Positions 23,212 through 31,592 of a stretch of DNA of 64,000 bases are shown here, piece after piece. How positions within the stretch are numbered: the stretch's first letter is position 1; each line of letters starts with the position of its first letter. Location of the stretch: contig NZ_LT629771.1 of the NCBI RefSeq assembly GCF_900105175.1, positions 3,977,501-4,041,500 on the forward strand, in the 5' to 3' direction. The notes beneath the pieces are model-generated. The model was not told the DNA's origin and did not search any database. It saw only the letters and a list, made by a program, of their open reading frames with translations. The position numbers and the translations under genes were made by a program. This stretch comes from Jiangella sp. DSM 45060. GTDB taxonomy: Bacteria; Actinomycetota; Actinomycetes; Jiangellales; Jiangellaceae.

Positions 23212-26200
23212 ATGCGTCCGGTGCGCATCGGGATCCTGGGGCCGCTGGAGGTCCGCGCCGACGACGACTCGCCGGTGTACGTGGCCGGCGCGCGGCTGCG
23301 CACACTGCTCATCATGCTGGCGCTGGCGCCGGGGCGGCTGGTGCCGATCGCCCAGCTGATCGACGGCATCTGGGGCGACGAGCCGCCGGCCGGCGCCGCG
23401 AACGCCCTGCAGGCGCTGGTGTCGCGGCTGCGGCGGGCGCTGCCGGGGCTGGCCGTCGAGTCGCACCCGTCCGGCTACCGGCTGGCGCTGGACCCGGACG
23501 TCGTCGACGCGGGGCGGTTCGAGCGGGCGGCCGCGGCGGCCCATGCTGAGGGCGACGACGCGGCCACGGAGGACGGTCTGCGGGCGGCGCTGGCGCTGTG
23601 GCGCGGGCCGGCGCTGCTGGACGTCACGGAGTCGGAGTACTTCGCGCCGGCCCGCGCCCGGCTGGAGGAGCTGCGGCTGACGGCGACGGAGGACCGCGTC
23701 GAGGCGGCGTTGCGACTGGGCCGCGGCGCCGAGCTGACCACGGAGCTGACGACGCTGGTGGCCGAGTACCCGCTGCGTGAGCGGCTGGTGGGCCAGCTGC
23801 TGCGGGCGCTGGCCGCGGCCGGGCGCCCGGCGGCGGCGCTGGCGGCGTACGAGCGCACCCGTGAGGCGCTGGCCGACGAGCTGGGCACCGACCCGTCGGC
23901 CGAGCTGGCCGCGCTGCACACCGCCATCCTGCGCGGCGAGCTGCCGCCCGCCGAAGAGCCCGCGTCCGTGCCGGTGCCCGCGCCCGCACCCGCCGACCGG
24001 CCGGCGCCGCGGACCAACCTGCGGGCCGGGCTGACCAGCTTCGTCGGCCGCGACGCCGACGTCGCCCAGGTGCGCGCCCTGGTGGGCGAGTACCGCCTGA
24101 CGACGCTGACCGGGCCGGGCGGGTCGGGCAAGACCCGGCTGGCCGGCGAGGCGTCGCGCGGGCTCGTCGAGGCGACGCCCGACGGCGTGTGGCTGGTCGA
24201 GCTGGCGCCGGTCGGGTCGGGCGCCGACCTGCCCGCCGCGGTGCTCAGCGCCCTCGACCTGCGCGACCAGATGTTCCCCGCATCCGCCGACGACAACACC
24301 GCCGACCGGCTCGTGGCGGTGCTGCGCTCGCGCACCGCGCTGCTGGTGCTGGACAATTGCGAGCACGTCATCGACGCCGCGGCCGGGCTGGCCGAGCGGC
24401 TGCTCGGCGAGTGCCCCGGCCTGCGCGTCCTCGCCACCAGCCGCGAGCCGCTGGGCATCACCGGCGAGGCGGTCTGGCCGGTGGAGCCGCTGGCGCTGCC
24501 GCCCGAGCACGACGGCGCCGCCGGCGACCTGCTGTCCTTCGACGCCATCCGGCTGCTGGCCGACCGCGCCCGCGCGGCGCGTCCCGGCTTCACCGTCACC
24601 GACGCCGACGCGCCCGCCGTCGCCCGCATCTGCCGCGCGCTCGACGGCATGCCGCTGGCGATCGAGCTGGCCGCGGCGCGGCTGCGCACGATGACGGTCG
24701 AGCAGCTGGCGGCCCGGCTGGACGACCGCTTCCGGCTGCTCACCGGCGGCAGCCGCACCGCGCTCCCCCGGCACCAGACGCTGCGCGCCGTCGTCGACTG
24801 GAGCTGGGGGCTGCTGCCCGAGCGGGAGCGGGCCGTGCTGCGCCGGCTCGCGGTCTTCGCGCACGGAGCGACGGCGGAGGCGGCGGCGCGGGTCTGCGGC
24901 GACGGCGCCGACGTGCTGGACGAGTTGGTCGCGCTGAGCGACAAGTCGCTGCTGACGGTGCACGACGACGGCGACGCGCCGCGGTACGCGATGCTGGAGA
25001 CGATCAAGGCGTACGGCCTCGAGCGGCTCGACGACGCCGGCGAGCGCGACACCGTCCGCCGGGCCCACCTCGGCTACGTCACCGACCTCGTCGAGCGGGC
25101 CGAGCCGCACCTGCGCCGGGCCGAGCAGCTGGAGTGGCTGCGCCGGCTGGGCGCCGTCCACGACGACATCGCCGTCGCCCTGCGCGGCGCCGTGGCCGCC
25201 GGGGACGCCGGTGCGGCGGTCCGGCTGGCGACGGGCGCCATGTGGTATTGGTGGCTGTCCGGCCACCGGGCCGAGGGCAGTGAGCTGACGACGGAGGCGC
25301 TCGCGGTGCCCGGCGAGGTCGACGACACCGTCCGGGCGACCGCCTATGCGGGCCTGGCGATGATCGCCACGGCCGGCCTCGGCGACGAGCGGGAGGTCAA
25401 GGCCTGGGTCGAGGAGGCCGAACGGCTCTGCGGCGGCAACCGGAGCAACGCGCTGCTGCGCATGGTCGGCGGCCTCGCCGACTTCATGCGCTACGGCGAC
25501 GACCTCTTCGCCGCGTCGATGGCGAAGCTGCTCGACGACGAGGACCCGTGGATCCGCGCGCTGGGCCGGCTCAACCACGTCCGGCTGCTGCCGTTCGGCG
25601 AGCGGCGTGCGCCGTGCGAACTGGCGCTGGCCGAGTTCCGCGGCACCGGCGAGCGCTGGGGCATCTCGTTCGCGCTGACCACGCTGGCCGACCTGCTCGC
25701 GAGGCAGGGCGACCTGGCGGCGGCACTGGGCCACTACGAGGAGGCGGCCGTCGCCGCCGGCGCGGTCGGCACCACCGAGGACCTCGTGTTCATGCGCGGC
25801 AAGGAGGCGCAGCTGCGCTGGCTGCTCGGCGACGCCGACGGCAGCGCGGCGGCGCTCGCCTGGGCCGAGCAGGAGGCGGCCGGCCTGGCCTGGCCGGACT
25901 CCGTCGCCGGGCTCGCGTTGTACGGCAGCGACCTCGCCCGCTGGGCCGGCGACCTCGGCGCCGCCCGCAGCGAGCTGGACCGGGCCGAGGCGCTGCTGGC
26001 GACGATCTCCGTCCATCCGCTGTTCTGGGCCATGGTGCACGACTCGCGCGGCCACCTCGCCGCCGGCGAGGGCGACCTGGCGACGGCGGGCAGCGAGCGC
26101 GCGGCGGCGGCCGGCCTGGCCCTGACCATCGGCGACGAGGAGGTCCTCGGCCGGGCGCTGGTCGGTCTCGTCGACCACGCGCTGCGGCTGGACCGGCCCA

Positions 26201-26454
26201 CCGACGCCGCCCGGCTGCTGGCGGCCACGACAGTGCTGGCCGGCGGCCTGGACCGGTCGCGCGCCGAGCCCGGCGCCGTCGAGGCGGCCGTGCGTGCCGC
26301 GCTCGGCGACGAGGCCGCCGCCGAGCTGACCGCGGCGGCCGAGCGCGAGCTCGCGGCCCTGGACGCGACGACGGCCACCTCGCGGGTGCGCGAGCTGGCC
26401 GTGTCGGTGCTGGGCCGCGAGGTCAGCGGACCGGAGGACGGCGGAACAGCTTGA
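23212..26454 (+). CDS. AfsR/SARP-type regulator: BTAD + NB-ARC ATPase + TPR-like (1,080 aa)
   Basis: The N-terminus is a winged helix (RIGILGPLEVRADDDSPVYV, then NALQALVSRLRRALPG) followed by a bacterial transcriptional activation domain to residue 245. A Pro/Ala linker leads to an STAND ATPase with Walker A GPGGSGKTR near residue 301, Walker B LLVLDNCEHV and GLRVLATSREPLG sensor region. The C-terminal 450 residues are alpha-helical repeats. Such proteins activate antibiotic or secondary-metabolite genes in response to a signal. It converges with and overlaps by 32 bp a DrrAB-like exporter operon. An alternative start is GTG 23221. Confidence 0.93.
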   Translation: MRPVRIGILGPLEVRADDDSPVYVAGARLRTLLIMLALAPGRLVPIAQLIDGIWGDEPPAGAANALQALVSRLRRALPGLAVESHPSGYRLALDPDVVDAGRFERAAAAAHAEGDDAATEDGLRAALALWRGPALLDVTESEYFAPARARLEELRLTATEDRVEAALRLGRGAELTTELTTLVAEYPLRERLVGQLLRALAAAGRPAAALAAYERTREALADELGTDPSAELAALHTAILRGELPPAEEPASVPVPAPAPADRPAPRTNLRAGLTSFVGRDADVAQVRALVGEYRLTTLTGPGGSGKTRLAGEASRGLVEATPDGVWLVELAPVGSGADLPAAVLSALDLRDQMFPASADDNTADRLVAVLRSRTALLVLDNCEHVIDAAAGLAERLLGECPGLRVLATSREPLGITGEAVWPVEPLALPPEHDGAAGDLLSFDAIRLLADRARAARPGFTVTDADAPAVARICRALDGMPLAIELAAARLRTMTVEQLAARLDDRFRLLTGGSRTALPRHQTLRAVVDWSWGLLPERERAVLRRLAVFAHGATAEAAARVCGDGADVLDELVALSDKSLLTVHDDGDAPRYAMLETIKAYGLERLDDAGERDTVRRAHLGYVTDLVERAEPHLRRAEQLEWLRRLGAVHDDIAVALRGAVAAGDAGAAVRLATGAMWYWWLSGHRAEGSELTTEALAVPGEVDDTVRATAYAGLAMIATAGLGDEREVKAWVEEAERLCGGNRSNALLRMVGGLADFMRYGDDLFAASMAKLLDDEDPWIRALGRLNHVRLLPFGERRAPCELALAEFRGTGERWGISFALTTLADLLARQGDLAAALGHYEEAAVAAGAVGTTEDLVFMRGKEAQLRWLLGDADGSAAALAWAEQEAAGLAWPDSVAGLALYGSDLARWAGDLGAARSELDRAEALLATISVHPLFWAMVHDSRGHLAAGEGDLATAGSERAAAAGLALTIGDEEVLGRALVGLVDHALRLDRPTDAARLLAATTVLAGGLDRSRAEPGAVEAAVRAALGDEAAAELTAAAERELAALDATTATSRVRELAVSVLGREVSGPEDGGTA

Positions 26455-27214
26455 GCGCCCAGAGGTAGCCCGCGATCCCGATCGCCGCGGTCCAGGCCAG
26501 GGCGATGACGGCGTCGTTGCCGATCTCGGTACCCAGCAGCAGGCCGCGCACGGTCTCGATCACCGGGCTGAACGGCTGGTACTCGGCGAACCAGCGCAGT
26601 CCGGCCGGCATGGAATCCGTCGGGACGAACCCGCTGCCCAGGAACGGCAGCAGCACCAGCAGGGTGGGCAGGTTGCTGGCCGTCTCGACGCTCTTGGCCG
26701 CGAGTCCCATCGCGACGGCGAGCCAGGTCAGCGCGATGGAGAACAGGCAGATCAGGCCGATCGCGGCGACCCACTCGGCCGCGTTGCCGTTCGTCCGGAA
26801 CCCGATCAGCAGGGACACCACGATGACGATGGCCAGGCCGACCAGCGTCTGCAGGAAGCTGCCGATCACGTGCCCGGTGAGCACCGCGCCGCGCGAGATG
26901 GCCATGGTCCGGAACCGGGCGATGATCCCTTCGTGCATGTCCATGGCGACGGAGATGGCGGTCCCCTGCACCGAGGCCGACACCGTCATGAGGATGATGC
27001 CGGGCACCAGGTAGTTGATGTAGTCGCCGCGGTCGCCGGCCGGGCCGCCGAGCCCGGCGCCGAGCGTCTCGCCGAAGACGTAGGCGAACATCAGCAGGAA
27101 GATCACCGGGATGCCGATCAGCTGCAGGGTCATCGCCGGGTAGCGCAGCCAGCGGCGCATGTTCCGGCGCAGCATCGTGCGCGAGTCGCGGGCGGCGAGG
27201 GTGAGCGCGCTCAT
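26423..27214 (-). CDS. ABC-2 type exporter permease (DrrB-like)
   Basis: A 263-residue membrane protein with about six transmembrane segments, including LQLIGIPVIFLLMFAYVFG, GIILMTVSASVQGTAISVA, VGLAIVIVVSLLIGF and AIGLICLFSIALTWLAVAMG, and the DrrB-type start RDSRTMLRRNMRRWLR. It pairs with the ATPase upstream through an ATGA overlap. Substrate unknown; family members export drugs or polyketides. Its last 32 bp overlap the end of the convergent BTAD regulator gene. Confidence 0.93.
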   Translation of the reverse strand: MSALTLAARDSRTMLRRNMRRWLRYPAMTLQLIGIPVIFLLMFAYVFGETLGAGLGGPAGDRGDYINYLVPGIILMTVSASVQGTAISVAMDMHEGIIARFRTMAISRGAVLTGHVIGSFLQTLVGLAIVIVVSLLIGFRTNGNAAEWVAAIGLICLFSIALTWLAVAMGLAAKSVETASNLPTLLVLLPFLGSGFVPTDSMPAGLRWFAEYQPFSPVIETVRGLLLGTEIGNDAVIALAWTAAIGIAGYLWALKLFRRPPVR

Positions 27215-28164
27215 CGGACGAGCTCCTTGTCAGTGGGGCGACCCGTCAGCGCGAGGAACACGTCGTCGAGGTCGGGGGTGTGGACGGTGAGCGACGCGAC
27301 CTCGATCGAGGCGACGTCGAGGTGGTCGAGGACGGCGCGCAACGAGTGCACGTCGCCGTCGCTGGGGATCTGCAGGGTGAGCGCGGCGTCGTCGCGGGTG
27401 GATCCGGCGAACGTGCGGGCGGCGTGGTCCAGCTCGGCCGGGTCGGTGAACTGCAGCCGCAGGTGCCCGCCCGGGATCAGCCGCTTGAGCTCGTCGGACG
27501 TGCCCTCGGCGACGATCTTGCCGTGGTCGAGCAGCGCGATGCGGTCGGCCAGCTCGTCGGCCTCCTCCAGGTACTGCGTGGTGAGGAAGATCGTGACGCC
27601 GCCGGCGACCAGCTCGCGGATCGCCGTCCACATGGTGCGCCGCGTGCGCGGGTCGAGGCCGGTCGTCGGCTCGTCCAGGAAGATCACCTTCGGGTCGCCG
27701 ACCAGCGTCATCGCCAGGTCCAGCTTGCGGCGCATGCCGCCGGAGTACAGCGACGGCGGCTTCCTCGCGGCGTCCACGAGGTCGAACCGCTCCAGCAGCT
27801 CGGCCGTACGGCGGCGGCCCTCGCGCCGGTCCAGGTGGTGCAGGTCGGCCATGAGGAGCAGGTTCTCCTCGCCGGTGAGCAGGTTGTCGACGGCGGAGAA
27901 CTGGCCGGTGACGCCGATCGCGCCGCGCACGCCGTCGGCGTCGGCGCCGAGGTCGTGGCCCGCGACGCGGACGCTGCCGCCGTCGCTCTGGATCAGCGTG
28001 GAGAGGATCTGCACGGTGGTCGTCTTGCCGGCGCCGTTCGGGCCGAGCAGCGAGAAGACCGTCGCCTCGGGGACGGTGATGTCGATCCCGTCGAGGACGG
28101 TCAGCTCGCCGTACGACTTGCGCAGGCCGGTCGCGGCGACGGCCGTCGGGCGGTCGAGTGTCAT
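27211..28164 (-). CDS. ABC exporter ATP-binding subunit (DrrA-like)
   Basis: A 317-residue ATPase with Walker A LGPNGAGKTTTV, signature YSGGMRRKLDLA, Walker B KVIFLDEPTTGLDPRTRR and the DrrA-type C-terminal domain (residues 225-317). It powers the permease encoded directly downstream. The start at 28164 is placed at MTLDRPTAVAATGLRKSYG; the longer frame runs into the divergent operon promoter. The nearby SARP-type regulator and an 11-bp direct repeat in the upstream region suggest it could be activated by that protein. Confidence 0.95.
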   Translation of the reverse strand: MTLDRPTAVAATGLRKSYGELTVLDGIDITVPEATVFSLLGPNGAGKTTTVQILSTLIQSDGGSVRVAGHDLGADADGVRGAIGVTGQFSAVDNLLTGEENLLLMADLHHLDRREGRRRTAELLERFDLVDAARKPPSLYSGGMRRKLDLAMTLVGDPKVIFLDEPTTGLDPRTRRTMWTAIRELVAGGVTIFLTTQYLEEADELADRIALLDHGKIVAEGTSDELKRLIPGGHLRLQFTDPAELDHAARTFAGSTRDDAALTLQIPSDGDVHSLRAVLDHLDVASIEVASLTVHTPDLDDVFLALTGRPTDKELVR

Positions 28165-28237
28165 GGCTCCTCGTTTCGTGGTGTCGCGGTGCTGGTGCGA
28201 CCACACTGGGCCGAGCCCCTGATGCGGGCGTGAGACC

Positions 28238-28259
28238 GCGCTGACACGGCGCTGACACG
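28238..28259. promoter_or_regulatory. Two tandem 11-bp direct repeats (GCGCTGACACG x2)
   Basis: The repeats occupy 28238-28248 and 28249-28259 with no spacer, in the divergent region between the exporter and a membrane-protein operon. SARP/BTAD regulators bind heptamer direct repeats spaced one helical turn (11 bp) apart just upstream of the -10 box. Here a TAGGCT lies 19 bp further on. A BTAD regulator is encoded next door. Confidence 0.5.
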
Positions 28260-28278
28260 GATGTGTGCTGAGGGTCAG

Positions 28279-28284
28279 TAGGCT
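28279..28284 (+). promoter_or_regulatory. -10 box TAGGCT, leaderless type
   Basis: Six bases (GTGCCG) separate it from the GTG at 28291. That spacing matches the leaderless promoters at 19300 and 21360 and argues that 28291, not 28285, is the true start of the next gene. Confidence 0.5.
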
Positions 28285-29571
28285 GTGCCGGTGCCCCTTC
28301 TCCCGTCCTTGGCCGTCGCTGCGTTGCTCCTGGGGGCACCCGCCGACGGCGCCGCCGAGCCGCCGGCCGGCACCGTCGACGCGATGATCGAGCAGTTGCG
28401 CGACGACCCGATCCTGGTGCAGCCGTCGATGGCCATGGGCGATTCCGGCCTGGCGCACGACCTGCTCACCGAGGCGGCCGCCGACGCCGGCGTGCCGGTG
28501 TACGTCGTGCTGGCCGACACCCCCACCGACCTCGCCGGCACCGACTCGATGTCGGAGCAGGCGGCCGCGCTGTTCCGCGCCGAGCTGGGCGACGGGCTCT
28601 ACCACGTCGAGTTCCGCGACGGCATCTCCTACACCCGGTCGTGGGGCGGCGGCGAGCTCGACGACGCCTACCTGGCGCCGGTCACGTACGCGATCGAACG
28701 GGCCGAGTCGAACGCGGCAGGCGAGTACCCGCGCGCGTCGGCCCTGCTCGAGGCGGTGCTGACGGTGCGCTGGGCGGCCGCGCCCCTCGACGAGCTGCCC
28801 GACTCCGTTGTCGACGACTACGCGGCGCAGCCGTGGGCGTTCGTCGCCGAGACCGACTACGACCGCGCCGACTCGGCGGCCGCGCGCTGGGTGGCACTGC
28901 TCGCCACGACGTTCGGCCTGCTCGTGGCCGGGGCGATCATCACGCCGGTCGTGCTCCGCGCGAAGCCCGCGACCGGCCGGGGCGGCGCGACGGGACGGCG
29001 GCGCGGGTCGGCGAGTGTGTCGGTGCCCGCCCGTAGGGTGGGCCCCACCCGGGCCGGGAGGGGTCTACCTACCACGTCCGCCGTGCCTGATGACATCGCC
29101 GCCACGGCCACGCGCCAGCTCGACGACGCGCGGCGGCGGCTGGCCGGGCTGTCGCCGGAGCAGCTCACCTCACCCGCCGGCACGGCCGCGGCCGACGCCC
29201 TCGAGGCTGGCGACCTCGTGCTCGCCACCGGCGACCCGCTCGACGCCGTCGGGGCGACGGTGCTGGCGGCGGTCGCCGTCCGCGAGACGGAGCGGGCCAC
29301 GTCGCCGAAGCGGGAGCCGTACCGGCCGTGCTTCGTCAACCCGCTGCACGGCGAGGCCCGCAACACCGTGCGCATCGACGGCTCGTCCATCGACGCCCCG
29401 GTGTGCCGCGACTGCAACCGCGACCAGGACCGCTTCCTGGCCGTCAGGCGGCGGCTGCGCGGCTCGATGCCGTACGTCGAGACGTCCACCGTGTGGGCCC
29501 GGACCGGGTTCGGGGCGCTGGTCGGCGACCTCGCCGCCCAGGTCCTCGACGATCGGAGCGCGCGCCGATGA
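28285..29571 (+). CDS. Membrane protein with TPM-like ectodomain and C-terminal CFxNPLHG...CxxC module (paralogue A)
   Basis: I do not recognise this 428-residue family. It has a signal peptide (LLPSLAVAALLLGAPADGA), an extracytoplasmic alpha/beta domain to about residue 195 that resembles TPM domains (VPVYVVLADTP, GLYHVEFRDG), a transmembrane helix (residues 203-225) and a cytoplasmic region ending in CFVNPLHG at 349 and CRDC at 374-377, likely a zinc site. The C-terminal module recurs in the third gene of the operon. A 48-bp repeat also found in the esterase pseudogene is inserted after the membrane helix. The start may be GTG 28291. ATGA overlap couples it to the next gene. Confidence 0.7.
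   Translation: MPVPLLPSLAVAALLLGAPADGAAEPPAGTVDAMIEQLRDDPILVQPSMAMGDSGLAHDLLTEAAADAGVPVYVVLADTPTDLAGTDSMSEQAAALFRAELGDGLYHVEFRDGISYTRSWGGGELDDAYLAPVTYAIERAESNAAGEYPRASALLEAVLTVRWAAAPLDELPDSVVDDYAAQPWAFVAETDYDRADSAAARWVALLATTFGLLVAGAIITPVVLRAKPATGRGGATGRRRGSASVSVPARRVGPTRAGRGLPTTSAVPDDIAATATRQLDDARRRLAGLSPEQLTSPAGTAAADALEAGDLVLATGDPLDAVGATVLAAVAVRETERATSPKREPYRPCFVNPLHGEARNTVRIDGSSIDAPVCRDCNRDQDRFLAVRRRLRGSMPYVETSTVWARTGFGALVGDLAAQVLDDRSARR
29017..29064 (+). repeat. 48-bp intragenic repeat with RecA-NDp-like promoter motif, copy 1
   Basis: The first half (29018-29042) is identical to 51047-51071 inside another gene, and the GC-rich second half is similar and can fold into a hairpin. It contains TGTCGGTG, eight bases, then TAGGGT, which fits the actinobacterial RecA-NDp/PafBC promoter pattern. 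Both copies are translated in the same frame (SVPARRVG). Confidence 0.75.
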
Positions 29572-30209
29572 GACGGTGGATCGCGGGACTGCTGATCACG
29601 CTGGTCGTCGCGGCGGGCGGGGGCGCCCTCGCCTGGTGGCTGGCGACGCCCGACGTCGTGCCCGAGCGGCCGGTGCCCGAGCGGGCGCGGGCCGCGGCGG
29701 ACGTGCTCGGCGACGCGCACGTCTACGTCGACCCGAGCGCCGCGGGCACGTACACCGACGCCGAGCTCGCCCAGCTGGAGGCGGCGGCCGCCGCGTCCGA
29801 TCCCCAGGTCTTCGTCGTCGTGTGGCCGGCCAGCCGCGAGGCCGGCTACGGCTCGCCGTCCGACGTGCTGCACCGCATCGGCGACCTCACCGGACGGCAC
29901 GGGCTGTACATCCAGGTCGACCCCGGCGTGGAGCTCTACACCAGCGACGTCGGCATCGAGGGCGAGCACTACTCCATCTACTCCGCGGTGGCCGACGCGA
30001 CGCAGACCGAGGCGCCGGCGGTACTGCAGGCGATCGACGAGAACGACGGGCGGGAGTACGAGGTGGGCGAGGACACCAGCAGCCAGTACTGGGGCGGCAC
30101 CGGCGGCACCATCGCCGCCGGCCTGACCATCGGCGGCCTCAGCGGCGTCGGCGCGGGGCTGCTCGGGCTGGCCGTGTGGGCGTTCGTGCGGCATCGGAGG
30201 GCGGCATGA
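29568..30209 (+). CDS. Membrane protein with TPM-like ectodomain (paralogue B, no Cys module)
   Basis: A 213-residue protein with an N-terminal transmembrane anchor (IAGLLITLVVAAGGGALAWW), an alpha/beta domain (VYVDPSAAGTYTDAELAQLE, VFVVVWPASREAG, GLYIQVDPGVELYTSDVG) and a second, Gly-rich transmembrane helix near residues 183-205. It matches the ectodomain layout of its two neighbours but stops after the membrane helix, so it lacks the Cys-containing cytoplasmic part. It is the middle gene of an operon with ATGA overlaps on both sides, which suggests a fixed stoichiometry, perhaps one membrane complex. Confidence 0.7.
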   Translation: MRRWIAGLLITLVVAAGGGALAWWLATPDVVPERPVPERARAAADVLGDAHVYVDPSAAGTYTDAELAQLEAAAAASDPQVFVVVWPASREAGYGSPSDVLHRIGDLTGRHGLYIQVDPGVELYTSDVGIEGEHYSIYSAVADATQTEAPAVLQAIDENDGREYEVGEDTSSQYWGGTGGTIAAGLTIGGLSGVGAGLLGLAVWAFVRHRRAA

Positions 30210-31348
30210 GCGAGGTCGCCTACGAGCCCGACGCGGCGGCCATCGCGGCCGACCTCGCCGACGACGGCGTACACGTCGACGCGTCCCTCGCCGGGCACTT
30301 CACCACCGAGCAACTGGACGCCCTGCCCGGCCTGGTCGACGACGCCGCCCAGCCGGTGTACGTGCTGGTGGTGCCGCTGACCTACGACTCCGATGTGTCG
30401 GGCAACCAGCTGGTGTCACTGGTGCACCGCCAGTTCGACGAGAACGGCGTCTACTTCGTCGCGCAGCACTCCGGCTCCGACAAGTGGCGGGTCGAGTCGA
30501 CCAGCTACAACGCGGTGACGAACAACGAGGACGCGCTGGCCACGTACGTCGCCGGCGACCGGTACCCGAGCGACCTCGCGCTCCAGGTGACGGAGACCGT
30601 CGAGGTCTTCACCAGCGGCGACGCCGAGCAGCAGTACGAGGAGCAGTTCCCGGAACGGCGCGACACCGTCACCAGCAGCGGCGACGACTCGTCGCAGGTC
30701 CTGGGGATGGACCCGCCGGTCGCGATCGGCCTCGGCGTCGTCCTCGTCGTGGCCGTCGCGCTGTGGCTGCTGCGGCGGCGCCGTCCGCGCGGCGAGGTCG
30801 CGCTGAAGCGGCGGGCGCTGCGGCGCATCTCGTCCGCGCAGACCCACGACTGGCGGCGCCGGGCCGAGACCGAGACCGCCGCGCTGGGCGAGCGCATCCA
30901 GGCGCTGGAGATCGAGCACGGCGACGACGGCGCCACCTGGGCGGCCGCGCTGGACCACTACCAGGCGGCGACGGCGATCCTGGACCGCTCCGACGCGGCG
31001 GCCGACTCCATCGGCGCGCTGGTCCTGGCCCGCCGCGGCGACGACGCGCTCAGCGCCGCCGCCGACGGCCGGTCGTGGACGCCCGCGGCGGCCTGCTTCT
31101 TCAACCCCCTTCACGGCCCGGCGACGACGAAGGCGCCGTGGAAGACCTCGGCGGGCACCCGCGACGTGCCCTGCTGCGGCGCCTGCCGCCGCGACCTCGG
31201 GAAGCGGCGCGAGCCGGAGATCCTCGACCTCCCTACCGGCGACACCGTCGTCCACTACATGGACGCCGGCGTCGAGCCCTGGGCCTCGACGGGGTACGGC
31301 GCGCTCGCCCCGGACCTGCTGGACCGCCTGCAGGAGCGGCCCCGCTAG
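30206..31348 (+). CDS. Membrane protein with TPM-like domain and CFFNPLHG...CxxC module (paralogue C)
   Basis: A 380-residue relative of the first gene in the operon. The N-terminal domain (VHVDASLAGHFTTEQLDALP, VYVLVVPLTYDSD, YFVAQHSGSDKWRVES) lacks an obvious signal peptide; a transmembrane helix lies at residues 171-190 (AIGLGVVLVVAVALWLL), followed by a basic stretch, a helical segment and the module CFFNPLHG (about 297) with CCGAC (about 322-326). The recurring FxNPLHG plus CxxC suggests a small zinc-binding fold. Function unknown. Starts by ATGA overlap with paralogue B. Confidence 0.7.
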   Translation: MSEVAYEPDAAAIAADLADDGVHVDASLAGHFTTEQLDALPGLVDDAAQPVYVLVVPLTYDSDVSGNQLVSLVHRQFDENGVYFVAQHSGSDKWRVESTSYNAVTNNEDALATYVAGDRYPSDLALQVTETVEVFTSGDAEQQYEEQFPERRDTVTSSGDDSSQVLGMDPPVAIGLGVVLVVAVALWLLRRRRPRGEVALKRRALRRISSAQTHDWRRRAETETAALGERIQALEIEHGDDGATWAAALDHYQAATAILDRSDAAADSIGALVLARRGDDALSAAADGRSWTPAAACFFNPLHGPATTKAPWKTSAGTRDVPCCGACRRDLGKRREPEILDLPTGDTVVHYMDAGVEPWASTGYGALAPDLLDRLQERPR

Positions 31349-31367
31349 GTGCGAGAACGGAGCGCCG

Positions 31368-31502
31368 GTGACGACCTACGACGAGGCCGAGATCGCGGAT
31401 CGGCTCGATCCGAGGGAAGCCGCAGGGTGGGACGACCTACGGGAACGTGCTCGCGACGACGGCGTGGCCTGGGCGGCCACGCTGCCGGGCAGCGGTCGCT
31501 GA
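31368..31502 (+). pseudogene. Short fragment similar to the helical part of paralogue C
   Basis: A 44-codon frame starting at GTG 31368 encodes VTTYDEAEIADRLDPREAAG and then RARDDGVAWAATL. The last part resembles IEHGDDGATWAAALDHY in the gene just upstream. It looks like the remnant of a duplicated fourth member that lost its membrane and Cys parts. It could also be a small real gene at the end of the operon, 19 bp after the stop of paralogue C. Confidence 0.35.
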
Positions 31503-31592
31503 TGGCCTGGATCGTGCGCCGTCGATCTACAGTTCGGAGCCGGCTCCGGCGACCTGGTTCGGGCGGAGTGAGCGGTCAGGCGCTCCTGGTGA

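Noticed and set aside
22924-26178. 1,084-codon open frame on the minus strand
   Set aside because: Antisense shadow of the BTAD regulator, rich in Arg/Gly/Pro/Gln, without any domain; caused by high GC at third codon positions.
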